Below are positions 39,001 through 50,745 of a stretch of 64,000 nt of DNA, piece by piece. Location of the stretch: NCBI RefSeq assembly GCF_001625215.2, contig NC_030384.2:44488390-44552389 (forward strand), in the 5' to 3' direction. The stretch comes from Daucus carota subsp. sativus (Eukaryota; Streptophyta; Magnoliopsida; Apiales; Apiaceae). How positions within the stretch are numbered: position 1 is the first letter of the stretch; each line of letters starts with the position of its first letter. The notes beneath the pieces are model-generated. The model was given only the letters and a program-made list of their open reading frames with translations. It was not told the origin of the DNA and made no database searches. The position numbers and the translations under genes are program-made.

Positions 39001-41788
39001 AGAAAGCTTGCTGCAGAAGTTGCAGCAGCCATGGAACAATCGAAAAAGGTTAGTTTTGATTATATGAAAGTTAGATATTGATTGTTTAATTGTGATTGTT
39101 TGAGTTCCTACAGGGATTTTCGCATAGGCCTAGGCATACTGGCATTTTTTGGAATTGATTTTATTTTTATTAACTTTGTACGAAAACCCTGCATCTTTTC
39201 TATGTGATGATTAGTCTTGAAAATTATGGAGATCTCTAACACATCACATTTGCAACCCAAGGCAAAATCATTAAACTCCAATTTCTGACCCAGACACAAC
39301 TTGTGAATAGTGATTGTTAAATATCTTAACCACCGTAAAAGCTGCAAGTATGAGAATGGAACTATGAATTTCTCAAACAATGGAGGTACTGACTAACATT
39401 AAACATATATCTTTTTTATAGGTCCAGGGAACGATTAAAACTTGTGTTGATATGTAACTATAATGAAGTTATACTGCAATCAGTATTTATTTTGATAAAT
39501 ACATATCTTTTTTCATTCGATAGAGTGATACATACCTCATCGAGAATTTTTTTGGATCTGCCTTCGCACCCTGGTCTTGTAATTTTGAAGCTACCCAGTT
39601 ATGGAGTATGTACTTAACTGGTCCTAGTGATCACTAAATTGTGGGAAACAATATTGTTTACTATTGATTAAAGTAATTTTTCTACCTACCAGTCCTGCAA
39701 TCAATCATAGTGGATTTTTCACCCTCACACTATTAGAATTTTCTGAAGTGCAATTGGATCATTCACCTATTATATATTAGGTTTTTTTTAATATTACGGT
39801 TTCTATCTCCCTCTAAAAGCATGAGAAAATGCTATTCATCAATTAACCACTACTTGATGACTTCCTTTTACTTAAATCATCATTTGCAGGAAAGACGACA
39901 AAAAAGAGCAGCAGAGGCTAAAAATGCAGCTCCTCCTCGAACTGCTGCAGAAGCAACCCGCCAAATGCTAGCCAAGAAGGTACTATGTTAGTTGGTGACC
40001 GGAATTATATTTACTGAAGTTTGATGTCTTGGGAATGATTGTAGTGTCTGTGTTCATGCAAACCCTGACCAAGTGCAAAGACTTGCAACTCATAACTCAT
40101 AACGCGAACATTAGGAGTCATCGTAACAAGTACCATTATATCTACCTATCCAACCAAGGGATGGAAGGGCAGAGGCCTTTGGTGTCCCCTCCAATCAAGA
40201 ATTGGGGCCTCACAATCACTAGCCAATATGCTTTTCTCTCATGCCTTTCTTCGTTCATGGTTCGATATTCTGGTGTCCTAGGCGTAGAGGAACCACACCA
40301 ATCCATCCCGAACTTGGTGGTTAAACATATTATACATATACAAGTAGTTCGCTGTTTGTTATCTAGCATGTAACACAATGAAACTTAGATTAAATAATAT
40401 TAAAAAGAAGCCGTATAGATTTCTTTACGTATTCACCCAGGGTCGATGAATGTTAGTTAACCTACATAGTATTAAGTTTTTATGCAATTTCATTCACTTC
40501 CATCCTAATTAATATAAAAAGAAAACTGACAGTGAGTATCATGAAGAAATCCTTTAGGTAATGGATGTATCAATAATAGAAGAAAATTGATAGTGCATAC
40601 CATCATAAACAAATTATTTAAATAATTGCCTTGAAGTATGCCTACTAACACTCTTTTAAGCTCAGATCAGATTTCTTATTCTGCATATATGAAAATGTGG
40701 CAAATTAATATTTGTTACTTTTGTAGCATATAAACATAATTTTAATATTGTAATATATATAATAATTGTAAGTGAAGAAAAGACCAAGAAGTGAAGCGAA
40801 TAAAATTGAGCAGAAAGTTGCTGAGGGACTATAGCTTTACTCTGCAGGAGTCATGTTTTAGAAGATAGTATACGGTTGAGGGTTGTTCTTTTCCTAATCA
40901 CCACAGAGAAGCTCCTTTTTCTTTATAATACGTTCCCTGAATTAAAAGTTATGAATAATATATCTGAGTTTATAAGGAAACCTGGCTTTGGTGCTTTGTA
41001 TCTCTGCTACTGGAGTCACCTAATTTAATATTTTTGAGCTAAAGGAATGTATTATATATTAAAAGTTATTGTTTTGTTATGTGGTGAATATTTCTTTTAA
41101 ATTCAAAGATACTGCATGAGCAGTCTTTATATATTCCAAACCTTAGCTTTCCGTTTGTGTTGTATTGTGCTCCGTGTATTGGGAGATAAGTTGTGTCTTG
41201 TTGCTAATTTCTTGAAATGTATGCTTCTGTTAACGACTGTCATTAATGTAAGTTGTGAATTCGTTTTGCAGAAGCTTGACTCGAAGATCAACTATGATGT
41301 GTTGGACGAACTTTTTAATGACTCGGTATGTTGATCATCTCTTTCTGTTTCGGCCCTTTAATATGGCCCAGACATCTAATTTTTTCTCAAACCTCTAACT
41401 TCCAAACACGGCCTTCATATATGTATCTAACCATATATCTTTTTAAGTTGTAAATATCTGGGGCAATTCTCAATTCTCCTGTTTCTGTCAGGCCTTCTAT
41501 GGCTGACAGATATCATGACATTATTTAAGTTTTATCACCTCCGAATCCTTTGTTTATTGTTACTTTCACTTTTCCCAACAGGTTTCTCCAGATAACAAGA
41601 AAAGCCGTCTAAATGATGAGGTGTACGCCAGTGGAACAGAATACGTGAAGCAGAATATGAAGGAAAATGACTCTGAACTGCTTCCAGAAAACGAGAATGA
41701 AGGTGGACCAGAGGAATTTTCTGAGGGCTTGCAATATGGTAATGAAGAAGACTACATTGATGATTATGGATATGATGAGGAATATTAG
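30017..41788 (+). CDS. BRF1: TFIIIB subunit BRF1-like, frameshifted in exon 8
   Basis: TFIIIB component that recruits RNA polymerase III to tRNA and 5S genes. Twenty exons: 30017-30027, 30154-30219, 30494-30575, 31069-31141, 31907-31992, 32077-32153, 32231-32296, 32459-32570, 33205-33284, 33385-33471, 33648-33728, 35188-35349, 35428-35580, 36799-36871, 36991-37109, 38308-38388, 38911-39048, 39890-39979, 41272-41325, 41582-41788; about 633 residues. It has a TFIIB zinc ribbon (C9, C12, C28, C31), two cyclin-fold repeats (ALERNFTKGRPKHLVEAACL; TGRKPSGLCGAALYISA; ATLTKRLIEFENTESGSLT), then the BRF1 TBP-binding region (YKKIIWEELNREYVE), an Ala-rich helix and an acidic end. Exon 8 lacks one base: NVYELGAVYLTLF runs into TAA at 32499-32501, whereas QQLSLQDVQSIQKAVDPSLF lies in the next frame. 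Using a donor at 32301 instead of 32297 (exon 7 to 32300) exactly restores the downstream frame. It may be functional through that donor, a pseudogene, or carry a sequence error. Confidence 0.85.
31394..31611. mobile_element. hAT-type MITE in BRF1 intron
   Basis: 218 bp with terminal inverted repeats of about 25 bp (cagtgttattaaaagcgcat at left, its near-complement at right). An exact 8-bp target duplication ATAAGAGT flanks it at 31386-31393 and 31612-31619. The interior is full of alternating 'gcgcatatgcg' words. It lies in the intron 31142-31906. Open frames here (31396-31667) come from the element. Confidence 0.9.
33729..35187 (+). other. Large BRF1 intron with an open block
   Basis: A 1.46-kb intron. 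At about 34110-34257 the plus strand is open for some 48 codons ending at TGA (34255-34257), reading …RYRYRFGKNGTSVFPEDPRV then LSSLDPLTAV. It is preceded by an acceptor-like 'aactag|g'. The composition is protein-like but I recognise no family, and no start was found. It could be a captured fragment or an alternative terminal exon. Confidence 0.3.
36173..36415. mobile_element. Stowaway-like MITE in BRF1 intron
   Basis: The left end 'ctccctctgtcccactcatt' and the right end (inverted 'ctcactcagttccac') are imperfect inverted copies, each flanked by TA (36171-36172, 36416-36417). Size 243 bp, non-coding. It lies in the intron 35581-36798. Confidence 0.6.
38484..38675 (-). other. Open coding-like block in BRF1 intron
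   Basis: A 63-codon minus-strand frame (MVRILCLADWNLFVPPVAYR…) lies in the BRF1 intron 38389-38910. It is richer in GC and more protein-like than the flanks, but has no visible promoter, domain or partner exon. It may be a transposon or gene fragment; function unknown. Confidence 0.25.
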
Positions 41789-42924
41789 AATGATTGAAAT
41801 ACCCATTCTTTCATCTATAATAAAGTTGGACTTGGACGACAACAAATACGTAGATGGCAGCGAGATTTTAACTGTTGTACATCGTTTCTATATAGCAGCT
41901 TTAGTGAATCATCTGAAATTCATTATTTTATGCAAAAGATAATAAATGCACCATTAGAGATGCTCTCTATATTTACTATTATTTAGTCAAATTTCAGATC
42001 TGAGATGACCACAACTATTTGTATTGTTTCAGGTGGCCTTAATTTCTGTAATCTGCGCGTGAAAGCATTGTAACAAATCATTATGATAATTTTATTTTAT
42101 TTTTGATATTTGACCAAATACATTATTTGCTTCGATCATGTTTCACTATTACTAAGCATGTATCTTATGTTGTGTTTCATGGTTTGTTAGTGTACTAGCG
42201 TGGATTTGAATTTTGAACACTGTATTTAACTGATCTAAATTGACATTGCAAATAGCTGATTGACTACATGAGTGGTGACCGAGAGGGCTAAGCATTCGGG
42301 AATTTGGTAGCCGAATTGAATTATATATCGATTATAGAGGGGGGAAATTAATATTGAATGAGAACTAAAATTATTTGGGTTATTATACTCAACTAAATTT
42401 TTTATTTCGTTTAAAATGGAGTACTAAAATTTTTTTAAATTATAACGAAATTAAATTACTACATGAAATAATAACAAAATAAACACTATTGACTAAAAAC
42501 ACAACTAAATATAAGAGTAACAGACATAATAAGATACACAAGTAACGCCAAGAGCACATATCAAAATCTATATTAGACGGCCGAACAAGCCAAATTCGAC
42601 CAAACTGAAAACATGTCAGAAAATATATTGACCACGACTACAAAATAATCTCAACAAAATATGTCAGAAATTATATTGACCTGAACTACAAAATAATCTC
42701 AACAAAATTTACGGACCAGATGCAAATCCATTAATTCGATCACCTAAAAATCTATGCAACTTTAAAACTATAAGAGCGAAATAATAAAATGATTTTAGAT
42801 TAATTATTATTTTTTCATTATTTTATTTTTCTCTATTTTATTATATTCACTCCTTTCATTTTTGTTTTAATTATATTTATTATTTTTTACATTAAATAAA
42901 TAAATATATTACCTTTATAAAATA
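41789..42924. other. BRF1 3' flank, no gene seen
   Basis: BRF1 3' UTR followed by AT-rich spacer. Two near-identical stretches 'atatattgacc…gaactacaaaataatctcaac' (around 42625 and 42674) form a short local duplication. Nothing coding was recognised. Confidence 0.55.
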
Positions 42925-43181
42925 CTCCCTCCGTCCCCTTTTAGATGTCCATTTTGACTTTTAACCAGTCAAATTGATTATATTTTGACTGAACTTTACA
43001 TGTATTAGATAATTGAGAAAAATAATGAAAATTATATCATTAGAAAGTATATTTAGTCTACTTTAATATGCAACTTTCATTTTTAAAAATAATAAGTAGA
43101 TAACTCGTAATGTTCAGTTAAAAATTGATCAATTTGATTTCATAAAAAGTAAAATGTACATGTAAAAGGGGACGGAAGGAG
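42925..43181. mobile_element. Stowaway-like MITE
   Basis: 257 bp. Left terminal CTCCCTCCGTCCCCTTTTA and right terminal TAAAAGGGGACGGAAGGAG are inverted copies with one mismatch, flanked by TA (42923-42924, 43182-43183). The CTCCCTCCGTCCC end is characteristic of Stowaway MITEs. Non-coding. Confidence 0.85.
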
Positions 43182-46100
43182 TATATATTTTACCATCAGC
43201 TAAATTTTATTTGTTCCTGTGATATTCAGAAAAGACGTTAAAAGCCGAGACTGATTAAGCAAATTAATGCTACAGGCTGGCTATACCTGGTCCCGCCACC
43301 AGTACAAAAGCACCTTGTGTCAGAAAAGTTTAAAGTTTGCAGTCTTTTCGAACTGCACTACTAGAAGTGGTTTACTGCTGCTACTTTTTTAAGATATCCG
43401 CCTGCGGGGAAAATTTTAGGCCCCCTCCTTTGGAATGTTTGATTTTTTGGCATAAATTTTTACAATTTTCTATTATATCGTTAAAATTATTCTTTTTACT
43501 TTTTAAAAATAAATTAATATTATAAATGAAAAATAGAACTTTTTGTTATACAATCAAAGAATTAAGAAAATATGTATCAAAAGCCAAATAACGTATATTT
43601 CATAACGAAAAGTATTAAATTAGATTTTGTGGATCATCGAATTATCATCTCAACTTGAGCATTGTAAATCTATAATTTCCAAATCCTAATAGTTATTATT
43701 ATATTTTAGCACCAAAATATGATTCGTAATATTAAAATAAAGTTTTAGTGTAATGACTAAATTTAAATAATATTAAATAAGCACGATGAATCTGTAATTT
43801 TCAAATGCTAATAGTTATTATTATATTTTAACACCAAGATATGATTTGAAATATTAAAATCAAAGTTTTATTGTGATGAATAAATTTAAATAATATTAAA
43901 TAATTTATACCGAGCTAAATTTTCAATCATTCTGTAAACGAAAAACACCATAATTTTATATCATCTTATTTTCTCACATACATATATGTGGGAGAATTGT
44001 AACATGAATATTTAATTCAATATTTTTTGTACTTCTTTTTTCTTTAGTGAACAATACGTATACTTAGTTTTATATTTAACATCAAGTATAACATTTTATT
44101 ATATTAAAATCAAGTTTAGTGTACTGTTGGAGTATATATTTTTTAGTAGGTGCGATATAATAAATATAGTATCTTCTATTGGACTTGTTCTTCCAAGTTG
44201 CATCACTTGATATATATCGAAAATTAATCTAAAAAGGTCAATTATATATGTTGAGGGTGTTGTTGATGATTTTTTTTCAAAATATACAAGAAGCAGAACA
44301 TATTGTTTAAGTGAATATTTGATTTTGCTTCTAATTTATAATATGTTTTGATAGAAAAAATTTAGAAACAAATGTATATTAAGGTAAAATTTTAAGATGT
44401 TGATATTTCGCAAAAGGCTCTCGTATATTTTTTTTTGCCCCTCTATATAACAAGTAATATATATTTTAGTACCCGATGTTATAATAATTTTATAGTATTA
44501 TTTTATCTTATCCATTATTGACGTGTTTTGAAATATTTCTTCCTCCAATTTTATAGTCGCAATTGGATACAAAAGAACTCATCCCCATCATCTATAATAT
44601 ACGTAAGGGATTGTTTGGTTCGAGGACTGATATGAGGTTGGAATGAGAAATCGGATTAAACTTGTAAGAGTTTGAGGTATTATATCTATATCATGTTCGG
44701 TTGAGTGTTATAGATTTATATTAGTGAAAAATATTTAAAAAATTATTATTGTTATATGTTTTTGCATCATTGATTTAATTTTCTATAAGAGATTAATATT
44801 CTATATTACGTAAATAGAGACATGAAAAAATCATAAATAAATTCATTTCATACCTATCTCTCCACTTAGTATAAAAAACTCAAATCTTGGGGATTTTATA
44901 ATATGAGTTTGTGATTTTATTTTTTACAACCAATCAACAAGTATGAGTTTAGAATAGACAAATCCCATACCTGATTCTCGGATACCTACAGATCAAACGA
45001 CCCTTAATTTGTTAAAATTAAGAGGTCTATCGTGATATATCGCGAATATAATATAATACCAAAAAAACATAATTAAATTTTAATGTTGTATGGCCTTACT
45101 TATTAATTTGGTGTCACTTTTTTTTTATTAATCTTAATTTTGGATAATCCTTTTTATTAATATTAAGTATAAGTGATGGAATAATGACAATTGAGTAGAT
45201 TAAATGAAAAAGATATAAAGTCGTTCATGGGGAACAATATTTATAAAAATATATATAAATTTTATTTTTTTTCATTTAATATAACTTGAGAAAAGATAAA
45301 AATAACAATAATAATGTATAAATAGCTATAGATATATAAATAATATTGACTAGTGTCTTTTATTCTATTTATTGATTACTAATAATTATTCATCAACCAG
45401 TTTTTGTTTGAAAAATAAATATTTAAAAATAATAAAAAAATTATTGGTGTTTGAATCAATTTACTCCAAGAAATCACGCCCCTCTATTTCATCAATTACC
45501 CTTCCGAAAACCAGACACCTAGCCAATTTACTTAAACAAATAATTGAGGTGATAACCGTTTCATAAAAAAAATACTCGTATTTAATTAAATTGCATATAA
45601 AAACGAAGAAATACATTGTGGGTGTTTGGCTAAGCTTCTTATAAGTGCTTCCGGGCTTCTTTTAGCACTTTAAGCAGTTTCTTCTTTTTACGTGGTGTTT
45701 GGCAAAAATAAGCCGAAGTGCTTATTTTGGGTTTTTAAGCCAGAAACTGGAAGCTAGACATGCTAGCTTTTTTTGAGCTTTTCCCGTGATTTGCATTTAT
45801 TATGAAGTTTTAAAAATTTTAATATATAATAAACTTTATTTATTAATAAAGTTTTTAATATTTTAATAATTTGATTTTTTTAAAATTTATACATTTAAAT
45901 TACCAAACACTCAATTGACTTATAAGAAAAAGTTATCCAAACACTGTTAATAACTTATAAGTCAAGTTCACTTATCAATTATAATCCACTTCTTTATTTT
46001 AAGCAATAAGTCACACTTTTAAGTTAAGCCGCCCCCATTATAAAATGGAAAAAAGGAAGAAAAAAGAGTAATAAATACGATATATATGCGTTAGTTACCA
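43182..46100. other. AT-rich spacer with further element relics
   Basis: No gene recognised. 43664-43905 is a tandem duplication of about 122-bp units (both contain 'ctaatagttattattatatt'). 44606-45004 looks like a MITE: left 'agggattgtttggttcgagg', right inverted 'agggtcgtttgatc', TA on each side. About 45617-46039 has ends 'ggtgtttggctaagct' and inverted 'gggggcggcttaac' and probably is another. Limits of the last two are approximate. Confidence 0.45.
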
Positions 46101-46129
46101 ACACACGCACAAACCCCCCTCTGTCGACA

Positions 46130-48555
46130 CCTATTACTTCTACGGGGCCACGGAACTACTTCCACCGCCTCTCTCTCTTCCGATTATCTCAACCCTCCGA
46201 TCATCACCGCCTCTCTCTCTAGATTTCAGGTAATTCTTTCTTCACCACTTGTTATATATATACTTTTCAACATCTGTTCTACACTTTTTTATCTTGTATC
46301 TAGGTTTTTTTTTAATTTTATTTGTTATGCTGCTTTGATTTTTATCTCTGTTTTCAATTCCTCACCAATAATTTTCATTTTGCGACTCAAGATCGGCCGA
46401 AAAGTTGTGTTTTTTAAGTCCGGTGAGCTTTCAATCTTTCGATTACGCTTTTTTTGTTGTTGTAATTCTTAATTTTGGTTGTGTAATTGAAGATAGATGA
46501 TATAATTGATGGCTTGTGACTAAAGTTTGGATATTTGATTTTGAATTGTTGACTTTATGTTTTTTATGATAACAACTTTGTGTATTTAGGTTCTCTGTGT
46601 GTAAAATTTTGATTTTTTGTTTTAATAAAGGTCTCTGTGTGTTGAAATTATCTTAATTTCTGTTTTTTTGGGTCCAGTTTTAGACAGTCTATGTGAAACT
46701 TACCTGGAAATGATGCCAGGATTTTGAGTGACCTATAAAGAAGTGGCCTTGTATATGGGAATTGCGTCTGTGACTACTTTTTGTATAGCTTTGTATCCGT
46801 ATATTGGTGGTTCGAGTCATGCTATCGGAAGGAGTTATTTGTTATTTGCTTTTGATGGTTTATGCTAGGGATTGCGGCTTTCTTCATGTGTCTTTGCTTT
46901 TGCACAACCATGTGTTCGGTTGACATTTATGAGTGCTGAATAGTTACTATTTTTGTGGTTTATTGGCCGATATTCCCTGATTTTTCTTACTTTTAATAGA
47001 TTTGAGATCTTTAACTTTGTTCGGGAGATGTGATTCTTCCAAATCATACCTTTTAATGTTTATTCGTAAGTAGTTTTGTTGTATTCGATTGCTGATGTGA
47101 CCTAAATTGCGGCGCTTTTAAAATAGTTTTTCCTACCCTATGATTATCATAATACATAGGCAGAGGAAACAAATATAAAATATTTTTTTAATTTAATTAC
47201 AAGATACCTCTATCATGTTTTAATGAAGTTTATAAGATTCTAATGGTCAGTATTTATTGCGATATTCATTGATTATGTGTTGCTTTTAAATATAACTAGA
47301 AAACAAAGGTAATTTCTATGTTCTGCAAATTAATCATACTCTATTCGTGTATATGCAAAGTTTCCAAGTCGATTATATTTCTGACTTGAAAAGTGTTTAA
47401 AGTGGCTTTTTCCAGGCCCAGAGTTCCTAGGGCACCATCTCTTCTTTGTTTAACCTTTGTGATTGCTATCTTGAGTTTTTTGACCGACTTTTGTTAATTC
47501 TGAGTTCCATTTGGTCTAATTGACAAAGTATTATATGTTGTGCACACGATGTCTTTATCCCATTCTCATATGCGAAGTACTCGTGTTATATAATAAGCAT
47601 CAGGGATTTCCTCATTCAATCAGTAGCATAAGGTCAGCCCTCAGCCTCTGTTGACAATAAACAGACATATCTTTAAGATCCCATGCAATGTGTTATTGAT
47701 AGTGTTAAGTATCAACAGCTCTTTTCCTCTTTCATTTGCCAATGTGATACATAAGTGCATAAATATTGCTCAGACAATTTTCTAATCAATAAATCAAAGT
47801 TAAAAACTGCAACTGTGAATTTTTAAAGGTAACCAGCAGCGGTGCACATACTTCACAACTGGTATATTGTGAACTGTGATGACTGAAATTGGCATTCAAC
47901 TGCCTTCTTATCAGGAAGTCTCTTTTTTCCTAAATTTTGAATAAAATTATTATTTATACCAATAAACAGAGTTAGCATGACTAATTCATTGGTTCCCTTC
48001 ACCTGTGGTAAGTACGAATGTGGTTTCTTTTAATCATTCTTGTCAGCTGGCCCATTTGGAAGTAAATTCGATATTAATGTTTTTAACTATCCCTTCTTGC
48101 ATATCTTTGGAAGTTGATTGTTTTACTAGGTAGTTGGACCAAGGCCAATTCTTAATGGGCTGTTAATTTACATTTCACGAAATTCGCATGGAAGGTCATT
48201 CTTTATTCATAGTTATTTCTCAGATGCAAAGCCTTAAATTATTTGGGGAAAGATAATAATGTTAGTAGGTAAGATGGCACTTGGGAATTGGGATAGCTTA
48301 TTTCATGATGAACTAATATCATCTAATCGCACTGTTCTGATTCTTGATATAATGGTTATCTGAATAATATTGCCTGCATATAGAAGCTCCAAGTCCCTTT
48401 CATTTTTTTTATTTCTTTCAAATATTGTTTCTTAATGACTTTGAGACAAGTGCATGCAGGATAATTGAATCGATTGAGTCTCTGCTAAGTGCATTTTCTT
48501 AAAATAATTATTTTGTATAGATACTGAGATGATTGCATGCAGGATAATTGAATCA
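46130..48555 (+). promoter_or_regulatory. SAP gene leader with 2.3-kb 5' UTR intron
   Basis: A pyrimidine-rich leader (ctctctctag atttcag, to 46229) is followed by donor GTAATTC. The acceptor next to the CDS is TGCATGCAG ending at 48542, 13 nt before the ATG. Large leader introns are common in plant A20/AN1 genes and often raise expression; that role is inferred here. A second, upstream copy of the acceptor region lies at 48451-48481. Confidence 0.6.
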
Positions 48556-49068
48556 ATGGAGTCTTCTAAAGAGACAGGCTGCCAAGCTCCCGAAGGTCCC
48601 ATTCTCTGTGTAAACAACTGTGGTTTTTTCGGTAGTGCAGCGACCATGAACATGTGCTCCAAGTGCCACAAAGACATGATCTTGAAGCAGGAACAAGCAA
48701 AACTCGCAGCAACATCCATTGAAAACATTGTGAATGGTGGCTCTGGGAGTACTAACAAGGAGCCTGCAGTTGCTGATGCTATTAACTTGCAAGCTCAGTC
48801 GGAGATTGCTCCGGCATTACCGGCATGTGATTCATCATCCTCAAAGCAGGCTTCAGAGGTGAAAGTTAAAGTGGGCCCCAATAGGTGCAGCACTTGCCGC
48901 AAGCGTGTGGGTTTGACAGGTTTCAGTTGCAGGTGTGGAAACTTGTACTGTGCAGAACATCGCTATTCTGACAAACATGAGTGCTCGTTTGATTATCAGA
49001 CTGCTGCAAAGGATGCTATCTCCAAAGCAAACCCAGTGATCAAGGCTGAGAAGCTCGACAAGATCTAG
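48556..49068 (+). CDS. A20/AN1 zinc-finger stress-associated protein (SAP)
   Basis: Cytosolic/nuclear protein of the plant SAP family, involved in abiotic stress responses; A20 domains bind ubiquitin and some members act as E3 ligases. A single coding exon, 170 residues, is typical of the family. A20 finger: C18, C22, C34, C37 ([19 protein letters not shown]). AN1 finger: C111, C114, C125, C127, C132, H135, H141, C143 ([15 protein letters not shown]…[20 protein letters not shown]). The linker is Ser/Ala-rich. I chose the ATG at 48556 ([15 protein letters not shown]), which matches the family N-terminus, over the in-frame ATG at 48529, which lies in the intron/acceptor. The exact SAP number is not assigned. 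Confidence 0.93.
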   Translation: MESSKETGCQAPEGPILCVNNCGFFGSAATMNMCSKCHKDMILKQEQAKLAATSIENIVNGGSGSTNKEPAVADAINLQAQSEIAPALPACDSSSSKQASEVKVKVGPNRCSTCRKRVGLTGFSCRCGNLYCAEHRYSDKHECSFDYQTAAKDAISKANPVIKAEKLDKI

Positions 49069-50745
49069 GAGCCATGGATTCCTCCAGATTTCAGTAATGA
49101 AATATGATCTGATTGTTCAATATCGATGCTGTTTCCTTTTCGTATAAGTTGGCCTATTTCTCTTGCTAGGTGGTGCTAGTGAAATGATTAGTAAGATAGC
49201 ATGAGAGATGGGGACACCTATGCCGTAAAATGAACAAATAGCATGCAGGCGTTCTCTGGGATAGGATTTAGTTTTGTTTGCTTCAGTGTGTTTTTATTTC
49301 CCGTGGCTTGATGGATATCTATGGTTGAACCATACTGTGAAGTGTGTCTTAAATTATGATATTCTAGCATGACGTTGGTATTATCCATAACGATATGTGT
49401 GTTTGCCTGCAGTTGGAATGGGACATGTTTTACCTTGCTATATACCTTCTCTGTTGAATTATCCTAAATTGTGCCACTCTCTGTTATCCTTGCATTTTCT
49501 GGTTTATGTAGCATGTTGATTTCTATTTAAAATGTTCTCCCCTTATTTATATTTGTTGAAATTTCGCATTTACTGTTTACATGTTAGCCTTGTCAGATAT
49601 ATGAGATTCATGTAGATAGGTTTGGGAGAGTTGGTTTAACACTTCTGTTTTTGCCTACAGACGTCAAGGAGAAATGTTTTAGTGTGTATCTAAGGTAACT
49701 CTGTTGCCTCTGACCAAATGTAAAACATACTGCCAACTGGGCAGTGTTCCAAGAACACTTTCTCCCTATAGCGAGGAAGAGGTTTGAGGATCCGAGTCTC
49801 GTCAGAGACTATGTTTGAGAGCTCTCTAAAAAATATGTGTGCGCTTTTCTTGGAGAGGAAAAAGAGGAAGTTTTTTGTGCAGTAGACGCCTGTCTCTGCG
49901 GATGAGCCTCTATCTTTACATGATTCTAACTTGCCCAAGGTCATTGTGTCAGTTTTTTACTACCTCCATCTCCTGTTATATATCTTTCTGACGTAATTTA
50001 AGGTACACACAAAAATGCCTTCGATTGTAATTTTTTCATAAAAATATAAACTATATTTTTTTATTAAGAAAATTTTAAAGTTAATAATCAAAATATCTTT
50101 TTAATGCATTATAAATTCTCCTTTATAGAAAGAAAAGGAGCAAGTCGTGAGTCTTGTGTGGATGTGAGCCTGTGAACTTTTTAGTTTTTACATGATTAGA
50201 ACTTGAAGTTTGTGGGTGTGAGCCTGTTAGGCTGTCAACTTTACATGATTCCAGCTTGAACTTGCCCAAGGCCATTGTGTCAAGTCTTTCATGTTCTCTA
50301 CTTAGTTGATGCAAGCTGTGTGTTTCAATTAACAACTAGGCATTCGGATTTCAGAAGTAAATTATGTACTCAGAGAACACTGAAGTTGTGATTGAAGGGA
50401 AAAAAAGGAAATGTAACATTTAAGGTTGCTGATGTTAAAAAGAAGATGTGCATCTGAGTGTGTTATAATGGGGACTTGAGAAAATATACAGGGAGATGAG
50501 AAAAATGTTATTATTTTCATTTTGCTCAATCTTAAGATGATACCTTCAATTTGCAAATATGGATTATCTTCTGAAACTTGAAATCATAATACAGTTTTAC
50601 TGCATTCTCTATATACTCTTATCATACAGGTGAACTTTAATATACAATATGCCGGTTCGGTTACATTATATAGAATGTCATATATTTATACTTGTGACAT
50701 TGCATCTTATTTTTCGAAGGGAACTCGCCAATAGACAGAGAAAGC
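49069..50745. other. SAP 3' UTR and convergent spacer
   Basis: SAP 3' UTR, then a spacer between two convergent genes. Two diverged copies of 'acatgattc.aacttgcccaagg' and 'cattgtgtcag/aag' lie at about 49918-49955 and 50242-50290, so part of it is a duplicated repeat. Minus-strand frames at 49690-49944 and 50123-50335 are read through these copies and are not believed to be genes. Confidence 0.5.

Noticed and set aside
40029..40378. Overlapping 114-codon (+) and 78-codon (-) frames in a BRF1 intron
   Set aside because: No recognisable family and no splice support; the intron 39980-41271 is otherwise AT-rich.
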